64,000 bases of DNA, from NCBI GenBank assembly GCA_013001465.1, contig JABDMM010000115.1, positions 1-64,000 of the forward strand. The letters are read 5' to 3'. This document shows positions 58,158 to 64,000 of this stretch, piece by piece (the stretch's first letter is position 1; each line of letters begins with the position of its first letter). The stretch is from Chitinophagales bacterium (GTDB lineage Bacteria > Bacteroidota > Bacteroidia > Chitinophagales > JABDMM01). Under the pieces are notes generated by a model. It did no database searches. It was given only the letters and a program-made list of their open reading frames with translations, and was not told the DNA's origin. The position numbers and the translations under genes are program-made.

Positions 58158-58925
58158 TTGAAGCCAATAAATAACACATTGTTCCTTGGAAAGGTTCTTA
58201 TCGAACTCGATGATTCTCCTTCTACAAATATGTATGCTCATGAGCTACTCTCAAAAAACAGACCAATAGAAGGAACTGCCATAATAGCACACAATCAGTA
58301 CCAAGGGAAAGGACAATATGGCAAAAAGTGGATTAGTGAATCTGGTAAGAACTTAACACTAAGTGTGATCTTATATCCCGATTTCCTGAAAATTGAAGAT
58401 CAATTCTATCTTAATAAGTTGGTTTGTATCGCTTTAGTTGAATTTCTGGCTTCACTTGGTGTTGAGTCCAAAATCAAATGGCCCAATGATATTTACCACG
58501 AAAATTTGAAATTAGGGGGAGTGCTTATCGAAAACTCCGTTTCATTACAGTACCTATCTTCAAGTATTTTAGGTATTGGACTTAATATAAACCAGCTGGA
58601 GTTTGATAGCGAGTTAACCAATCCGATCTCCGTGGCAACGGTTTTGGGAAAAGAGCTGGATCTGGAAATGTGTGTGAACAATTTTCTTGCTGCACTTGAA
58701 AAGTGGTATCTTATTTTGAAGAATGGCGATTACCAAATGCTTGATTCTGGATTTAACAAAAATCTATATCGGGCAGGTGAATCTATTCTAGTCGACCTTC
58801 AAGGCAAAACTCATGAAGCTATATTTACAGGAGTGGAACGAACCGGTAAAATTAAACTAGAGATCGATGATCACATAGACTCCTACACTAATCATGAGAT
58901 AGAGATCCATTGGCTTAAAAGTTAA
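58158..58925 (+). CDS. birA: Biotin--[acetyl-CoA carboxylase] ligase
   Basis: 255 residues with a TTG start and no in-frame ATG or GTG in the 54-base gap. The catalytic region is intact: DDSPSTNMYA, the biotinyl-AMP loop QYQGKGQYGKKW, IKWPNDIYH and LGIGLNIN. There is no N-terminal DNA-binding domain, so it is a ligase only, not a repressor. It attaches biotin to the carboxyl carrier protein and other biotin enzymes. Its 3' end overlaps metF by 4 bases, convergent. Confidence 0.93.
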   Translation: MKPINNTLFLGKVLIELDDSPSTNMYAHELLSKNRPIEGTAIIAHNQYQGKGQYGKKWISESGKNLTLSVILYPDFLKIEDQFYLNKLVCIALVEFLASLGVESKIKWPNDIYHENLKLGGVLIENSVSLQYLSSSILGIGLNINQLEFDSELTNPISVATVLGKELDLEMCVNNFLAALEKWYLILKNGDYQMLDSGFNKNLYRAGESILVDLQGKTHEAIFTGVERTGKIKLEIDDHIDSYTNHEIEIHWLKS

Positions 58926-59875
58926 AAGATCTCCCTGGCAATTGCGGTTACCGCTTCGCTGCGGCTCATAGAATAGAAATGCAGACAAGGCACTCCATAT
59001 TCCATCAATTCCCGAGATTGTTGTACAGCCCACTCTACTCCGATCTGTTTTGCAGCAGCATTATCTTTGGCCTTTGAAATTTCATTACTCAATTCTTCAG
59101 GTATGTCGATATGGAATCTTGGTGGGAGTGCAAGGATCTGTCCTTTGGTAGTGATCGGTTTTAATCCTGGAATGATGGGAACGTTTATCCCTTCTTCTTT
59201 ACACATGTCCAGGAATTTGAAATACTTCTGGTTATCATAAAACATTTGAGTGACGATATAATCAGCGCCCATATCCACTTTCTTTTTCAAATTCTTGAGG
59301 TCTGTGGATAAGTTTGGAGATTCGAAGTGCTTTTCAGGATAGGCAGCAACACCGATACAAAAATCGGTACTCATCTCATTTGCGGTTTCTTCGAATAAAA
59401 ATTTACCTTCATTCATATCCTTAATTTGCTTCACCAAATCACTTGCATAATTATGGCCACCTTCGGATGGGACAAAAGTGACTTCACTTTTTAGTGCATC
59501 ACCTCGCAATACCATCACATTTTGAATTTCCAAATAATGCAGGCTGAAAAGGGCATCTTCAGTTTCACCCTTCGTAAACCCGCCACAAACAAGGTGAGGA
59601 ACAGTATCAACTTTGTATCGGTTATGAATAGCAGCACATATGCCAACTGTTCCCGGACGCTTACGTTTTGGGATCTGCTCTATAAACCCATCACTTCTCT
59701 TTTTATATAAGATCTCTTCCCGGTGGTATGTTACATCGATAAACGGTGGATTAAACTCCATCAAAGGGTCGAGTACTTTATAAAGATCATTGATGCTTTT
59801 GCCTCTTAATGGAGGCAAGATCTCGAGTGAAAATAGAGTGGACTCCGCTTTTTGTAAATGCTCAGTTATCTTCAA
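58922..59875 (-). CDS. metF: Methylenetetrahydrofolate reductase
   Basis: 317 residues with a TTG start; a TGA lies in frame directly before it and the conserved N-terminus (MKITEHLQKAESTLFSLEIL) begins at that codon. Further MetF features: FIDVTYH, GTVGICAAI, LRGDA, ADYIVTQMFYDN and PIIPGLKPI. The flavoprotein makes 5-methyltetrahydrofolate, the methyl donor used by MetH encoded divergently next door. No riboswitch is seen on its own side of the shared gap. TTTCTTTG, one mismatch from the -7 consensus, lies about 22 bases upstream. Confidence 0.95.
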   Translation of the reverse strand: MKITEHLQKAESTLFSLEILPPLRGKSINDLYKVLDPLMEFNPPFIDVTYHREEILYKKRSDGFIEQIPKRKRPGTVGICAAIHNRYKVDTVPHLVCGGFTKGETEDALFSLHYLEIQNVMVLRGDALKSEVTFVPSEGGHNYASDLVKQIKDMNEGKFLFEETANEMSTDFCIGVAAYPEKHFESPNLSTDLKNLKKKVDMGADYIVTQMFYDNQKYFKFLDMCKEEGINVPIIPGLKPITTKGQILALPPRFHIDIPEELSNEISKAKDNAAAKQIGVEWAVQQSRELMEYGVPCLHFYSMSRSEAVTAIAREIF

Positions 59876-59933
59876 TCACTTAATTTTTAGGCTTGCAAAG
59901 AAAACAAATCTATTGTAAGGTAGTAGAACATAT

Positions 59934-59965
59934 TTTGAACTTTAAAGTTTTATACGCTAACTTAG
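59934..59965 (+). promoter_or_regulatory. Promoter candidate for the riboswitch-metH transcript
   Basis: A -33 TTTG at 59934 and a -7 TAACTTAG (one mismatch to TAnnTTTG) at 59958 are separated by 20 bases. The expected start of transcription falls just at the 5' base of the riboswitch aptamer, which strengthens the call. Confidence 0.6.
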
Positions 59966-59973
59966 CATTGATT

Positions 59974-60067
59974 CTTATTAAGAAAGACTGAGGGAAAGGC
60001 CCGAAGAAGTCTTGGCAACCCTGAGAGATCAGAAGGTGCCAATTCCTGCCCATATGGGGAAAATAAG
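59974..60067 (+). promoter_or_regulatory. SAM-I (S-box) riboswitch aptamer
   Basis: P1 pairs CTTATT with AATAAG. Between them are the S-box core motifs in order: GACTGAGGGAAAGGCCC, GAAGAAG, GGCAACC, then AAGGTGCCAATTCC and a CCCATATGGG hairpin. The order and P1 closure are those of the SAM-I class. It lies 51 bases before the metH ATG. Between them I see no GC hairpin with a T run, only ATTGC/GCAAT, so control by translation or a weak alternative stem is more likely than intrinsic termination. High SAM should reduce metH expression (family knowledge). Confidence 0.93.
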
Positions 60068-60118
60068 TATTGCTCACCTTACGGCAATTCGCGCCTATCT
60101 TGATTTATTAAACATACT

Positions 60119-63100
60119 ATGCTACATCAACTTATAAAAGAACGTATTCTGGTCATGGACGGTGCTATGGGCACAATGATCCAAAGACATAAACTAAATG
60201 AAAAAGATTTTAGAGGAGAGCGTTTTATAAGTCATTCAAGCGATTTGCAAGGAAACAACGACCTCCTGTCAATTACACAGAAAAGAATAATCATTGATAT
60301 ACACAAACAGTATCTTGAAGCTGGTGCAGATATTATTGAAACAAATACCTTTAACGCAAACCGAATTTCTCAGGCTGATTATGGATTAGAAGATTTCAGT
60401 AGGGAAATTAACATCGCCGCTGCAGAATGTGCCAGAGCTGCTATAAATGAATTCCAGAAGGAAAATCCAGACAGAATTTGCTTTATCGCCGGCGCGATCG
60501 GACCTACAAATAAAACTGCATCAATTTCCCCGGATGTCAATCAACCTGGATATCGGGCTGTAAGCTTTGAAGATCTGGTTGAAATTTACAGCGAGCAGGC
60601 CAAAGCACTGATCGATGGTGGAGTCGATATATTGCTAGTAGAAACTGTTTTCGATACTTTAAATTGTAAGGCTGCTCTGTTTGCAATCGACACCGTTTTT
60701 GAAAAGAAGAAAAAGAAAATTCCTTTGATGGTTTCCGGTACCATTACCGATGCTAGTGGTAGAACTCTCTCAGGTCAGACGCCAGAAGCATTCTATATCT
60801 CGATCGAGCATGCAGATCTCTTCTCTGTTGGTTTAAACTGTGCACTCGGTGCAAAGGAAATGCGACCTCACATTGAAGCGCTTTCTCAAATTGCAGAGTG
60901 CAATGTAAGCGCTTATCCAAATGCCGGACTTCCCAATGAATTTGGAGAGTATGATGAATCACCGGAAGAAATGGCAAAGCATATCGAAGATTTTCTCTCC
61001 CATGATTTTGTAAATATCATTGGTGGTTGCTGTGGTACAACACCAGAACACGTCAAGGTTTTTTCTGAAGTGGCTAAAAAATATAACCCAAGAGAAATAC
61101 CGGCAAGCGATGATCACACACGTTTGAGCGGACTTGAACCGCTTATCATTACAGAAAATACCAATTTCGTAAATATCGGTGAGCGTACAAACGTCACAGG
61201 TTCGAAGAAGTTCGCTAAACTGATCGAAGAAGGGAAACTTGAAGAAGCGCTGAGTGTAGCCCAACAACAGGTAGATAACGGAGCCCAGATCATCGATGTT
61301 AACATGGATGAAGGAATGTTGGATTCTGAAAAAATGATGAAGGAGTTTGTTAACTTGATCGCTTCGGACCCATCTATTTGCAGAGTTCCTGTTATGATCG
61401 ATTCTTCGAAGTTCTCTGTGATCGAGGAAGGATTGAAGTGCCTTCAGGGCAAAGGTGTAGTGAATTCTATAAGTCTTAAAGAAGGCGAAGAACCTTTCAT
61501 AAAGCAAGCAAAGTGTATAAGAAGGTATGGTGCTGCTGTTGTCGTAATGGCTTTCGATGAATCGGGGCAAGCTGGAACAGCTCAGAGAAAATTTGAAATT
61601 TGTGAGCGTTCCTATGAAATACTGGTCAATAAATGTGGCTTCAAACCTCAGGACATCATCTTCGATCCGAATATTTTCGCTGTTGCCACCGGTATCGAAG
61701 AACATAATAACTATGCTGTTGCTTTCATCGAGGCCTGCAAAATGATCAAAGCGAAAATGCCTCTTTGTAAGATCAGTGGTGGGGTTAGCAATATTTCTTT
61801 TGCATTTCGTGGCAACAATGCTGTTCGCGAAGCCATGCATTCCGCATTCCTGTATCATGCTATCAAAGCAGGCTTGGATATGGGTATTGTAAATGCAGGC
61901 ATGATCGAAGTATATGAGCAAATCCCAAAAGACCTGCTAAAAAAATGTGAAGATGTACTACTGAATAGAAATCCTGAAGCAACAGAAGCGCTTTCGGCAT
62001 TCGCAGAAAATGTGAAAAGCGGTGGGAAGGTGATCAAGCAAACTAATGAATGGCGATCCTTTCCGGTGAAAAAGAGACTATCTCATGCGTTGATAAATGG
62101 GATCTCTGATTTCATTGTTGAGGATACAGAAGCAGCAAGAATAGAACTTGCAAGTCCGCTTAAAGTTATTGAAGGGCCATTGATGGACGGCATGAATGAG
62201 GTTGGAGACCTATTTGGTTCTGGTAAAATGTTCCTGCCCCAAGTGGTCAAGAGCGCGCGAGTGATGAAAAAAGCAGTGGCATATCTTACCCCATTTCTGG
62301 AAAATGAAAAGGACTCCGGCAAACCACTGACTAAAGGCAAGATCCTTCTGGCTACTGTAAAAGGAGATGTTCATGATATCGGTAAAAATATTGTTGGTGT
62401 AGTGCTTAAATGTAACAACTACGATGTTGTCGACCTTGGTGTCATGGTGCCTGCTCAAAAAATTCTCGATGCAGCCATAGAAGAAAATGCTGATATCATT
62501 GGTCTTAGCGGATTGATAACTCCTTCATTGGATGAAATGGTACATTTTGCTTCTGAAATGGAGAGGCTTGAAATGAATAAACCTTTATTGATCGGCGGAG
62601 CAACAACATCAATAATTCATACTGCTGTGAAGATCGATCCCGAATACTCCGGACCGGTGATGCATGTCGTCGATGCTTCGAAGAGTGTTGGGATCGTTAG
62701 TAATCTCTTAAGCGACTCTCAAATGTTGAATACCGCTAAGAAATACAAAGAGGATTACAGTCAGATGCGGGAAGAATACGAAGCACGAAAAGAAAAGATC
62801 GAGTATGTTTCTTTGGATGAAGCTAGAAACAATCGATTTGTCCCAAGGTTGGATAATGGTCAACTCTCGACTCCAAAATCAACCGGAATACAGATTTTCA
62901 AGGATTACGATCTGAATGAAATTAGCCGTTATATCGATTGGTCACCATTTTTCAATACCTGGGGTCTCAAAGGTAGATTTCCCCGGATCCTTGAAAGCCC
63001 GATATATGGTGCTGAAGCGAAAAAACTTTATGATGATGCTACAGCAATGATCGCTAGCATCATTGAAAACAAATGGATAAGAGCAGGTGCTGTCATTGGA

Positions 63101-63787
63101 ATTTTTCAAGCACACTCAGAAATGGATGATATCATTCTACAAGACAAAAATGAAAATCATCGCTTGAATTTCATGCGTCAGCAAACGCTTAAGAAAGAAG
63201 GTATCCCAAATTACTGCTTGTCGGATTTTATCGCTGATAAGAATAGCGGGATCGAAGATCATATAGGATTGTTCGCGGTAACAGCCGGATTGGACATCGA
63301 AAAGCAAATTGAAATTTTTGACAGCCAGGATGATGATTACTCATCGATCATGCTCAAAGCACTTGCTGATAGATTTGCTGAAGCCTTTACAGAGCTGATG
63401 CATGAAAAGGTAAGAAAGGACATCTGGGGTTACTCAAGCGATGAAAACCTAAATAACGAAGAACTGATCAGGGAGAAATACAGAGGGATCAGACCTGCTC
63501 CGGGCTATCCGGCTTGCCCCGATCACACGGAGAAAGCGAAGATATGGGAGATTCTGCATGTGGAAAAAAATACAGGCATAACGCTTACTGAGAGTTTTGC
63601 AATGTACCCCACAGCATCTGTTAGCGGTTATTATTTTGCTCATCCAAAATCTAAATATATCGGAGTTGGCAGAATAGCTAAAGATCAGGTGGAAGATCTG
63701 GCGAAGCGCAAAGGAATGGAACTTGACGAATTGGAAAGGTGGTTGTCACCAAACTTGAACTATAACAGAACTAAAGTTTCAGTTTAA
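60119..63787 (+). CDS. metH: Cobalamin-dependent methionine synthase
   Basis: 1222 residues, a full-length MetH. Domains in order: homocysteine-binding (1 to about 330, [10 protein letters not shown], zinc ligands in LNCALG and [10 protein letters not shown]), methyltetrahydrofolate-binding (about 345-600, [14 protein letters not shown]), B12 cap and Rossmann domains (about 640-880, base-off histidine motif GDVHDIGKN), and SAM-dependent reactivation domain (about 900-1222, [12 protein letters not shown]). All key residues appear present. It methylates homocysteine using 5-methyltetrahydrofolate from MetF. It is controlled by the SAM-I riboswitch. The 3' end overlaps the next gene by 4 bases, convergent. 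Confidence 0.97.
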   Translation: MLHQLIKERILVMDGAMGTMIQRHKLNEKDFRGERFISHSSDLQGNNDLLSITQKRIIIDIHKQYLEAGADIIETNTFNANRISQADYGLEDFSREINIAAAECARAAINEFQKENPDRICFIAGAIGPTNKTASISPDVNQPGYRAVSFEDLVEIYSEQAKALIDGGVDILLVETVFDTLNCKAALFAIDTVFEKKKKKIPLMVSGTITDASGRTLSGQTPEAFYISIEHADLFSVGLNCALGAKEMRPHIEALSQIAECNVSAYPNAGLPNEFGEYDESPEEMAKHIEDFLSHDFVNIIGGCCGTTPEHVKVFSEVAKKYNPREIPASDDHTRLSGLEPLIITENTNFVNIGERTNVTGSKKFAKLIEEGKLEEALSVAQQQVDNGAQIIDVNMDEGMLDSEKMMKEFVNLIASDPSICRVPVMIDSSKFSVIEEGLKCLQGKGVVNSISLKEGEEPFIKQAKCIRRYGAAVVVMAFDESGQAGTAQRKFEICERSYEILVNKCGFKPQDIIFDPNIFAVATGIEEHNNYAVAFIEACKMIKAKMPLCKISGGVSNISFAFRGNNAVREAMHSAFLYHAIKAGLDMGIVNAGMIEVYEQIPKDLLKKCEDVLLNRNPEATEALSAFAENVKSGGKVIKQTNEWRSFPVKKRLSHALINGISDFIVEDTEAARIELASPLKVIEGPLMDGMNEVGDLFGSGKMFLPQVVKSARVMKKAVAYLTPFLENEKDSGKPLTKGKILLATVKGDVHDIGKNIVGVVLKCNNYDVVDLGVMVPAQKILDAAIEENADIIGLSGLITPSLDEMVHFASEMERLEMNKPLLIGGATTSIIHTAVKIDPEYSGPVMHVVDASKSVGIVSNLLSDSQMLNTAKKYKEDYSQMREEYEARKEKIEYVSLDEARNNRFVPRLDNGQLSTPKSTGIQIFKDYDLNEISRYIDWSPFFNTWGLKGRFPRILESPIYGAEAKKLYDDATAMIASIIENKWIRAGAVIGIFQAHSEMDDIILQDKNENHRLNFMRQQTLKKEGIPNYCLSDFIADKNSGIEDHIGLFAVTAGLDIEKQIEIFDSQDDDYSSIMLKALADRFAEAFTELMHEKVRKDIWGYSSDENLNNEELIREKYRGIRPAPGYPACPDHTEKAKIWEILHVEKNTGITLTESFAMYPTASVSGYYFAHPKSKYIGVGRIAKDQVEDLAKRKGMELDELERWLSPNLNYNRTKVSV

Positions 63788-64000
63788 AGAAGATCGCTTA
63801 ATGCAGAATCGACATCATTGTAATTAAAAGCAAATCCACTTTTCTCGATCTTCTCAGAAGAACATCTTTGCGTATCCAGAACCATGGTCGACATCTCCCC
63901 CAAAACTAATCTAATAGCAAACCCAGGTGCAGGTAACGCAGCAATAACTTTTCTACTGTTTTGTTTGATTGACCTTGTAAAAGCTTTATTCGTTACCGGA
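63784..64000 (-). CDS. TIGR01777-family epimerase/cell-division-inhibitor-like protein, C-terminal end (partial)
   Basis: The ORF is not in the track because it runs off the right edge. Reading leftward it encodes 71 residues, starting [13 protein letters not shown], then [16 protein letters not shown], and ending [17 protein letters not shown]. This is the characteristic DUF1731 C-terminal domain of the TIGR01777/YfcH-like extended SDR family, related to NAD-dependent epimerases. The upstream Rossmann part lies outside the window. It is convergent with metH with a 4-base overlap (63784-63787). The function of the family is not established. Confidence 0.88.
   Translation of the reverse strand, partial: PVTNKAFTRSIKQNSRKVIAALPAPGFAIRLVLGEMSTMVLDTQRCSSEKIEKSGFAFNYNDVDSALSDLL

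Noticed and set aside
60959-61921. 320-residue minus-strand ORF inside metH
   Set aside because: It is a shadow of the metH coding region with no recognisable domain.

Overview
The window is a compact, AT-rich chromosomal segment from a member of the Bacteroidota, most likely Flavobacteriales or a close relative. The evidence is a complete gliding/type IX secretion protein SprA, six proteins with type IX (T9SS) C-terminal sorting domains, a TonB-dependent receptor, a MurF-alanine racemase fusion, a DUF4837 lipoprotein, and Bacteroidota-type TAnnTTTG promoter elements in place of Shine-Dalgarno leaders. I saw no tRNA, rRNA, CRISPR array, insertion sequence or prophage.

Layout. Bases 1-12000 hold secreted and envelope genes: a 5'-truncated T9SS cargo protein, a propeller-repeat T9SS protein, a TonB receptor translationally coupled to a dipeptide epimerase, an Omp28-like T9SS protein, an NDH-2 dehydrogenase and a lamin-tail/Calx-beta T9SS protein. 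A 186-base G-free octamer array follows. Bases 12278-20511 hold a haem-binding protein, a flavoprotein-egtB-egtD operon (ergothioneine type), an MscS channel, a HAD phosphatase, a 19-residue-repeat protein, and a lipoprotein-RidA-GSCFA group. Bases 20587-28751 hold a small membrane protein, an M43 metalloprotease, the fused mutase IcmF with a holin-like membrane protein, a transketolase N-terminal half and DUF4837. Bases 28846-38618 are ruvA-sprA-gcvH-vanZ-tonB. Bases 38620-49348 hold a K+ channel, a TPR protein, a very large T9SS protein, DUF4286 and the MurF-Alr fusion. Bases 49440-58103 contain a long leftward cluster: rsfS-ftsH-LUD-lpxH-hypothetical-prfA-LecA-like-GT39. Bases 58158-64000 hold birA, metF, and metH behind a SAM-I riboswitch, and the tail of a TIGR01777 epimerase.

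How the genes fit together. SprA is part of the export route for the six sorting-domain proteins. MetF and MetH carry out consecutive steps of methionine synthesis, and the riboswitch senses S-adenosylmethionine in front of metH only. MetH and IcmF both depend on cobalamin. The strongest unexplained signals are the G-free octamer tract, a dispersed CCGCAGAGG repeat family that forms large inverted repeats and supplies the end of one coding region, the flavoprotein tied to egtBD, an exact 19-residue repeat protein, and a cluster of well-supported TTG start codons.
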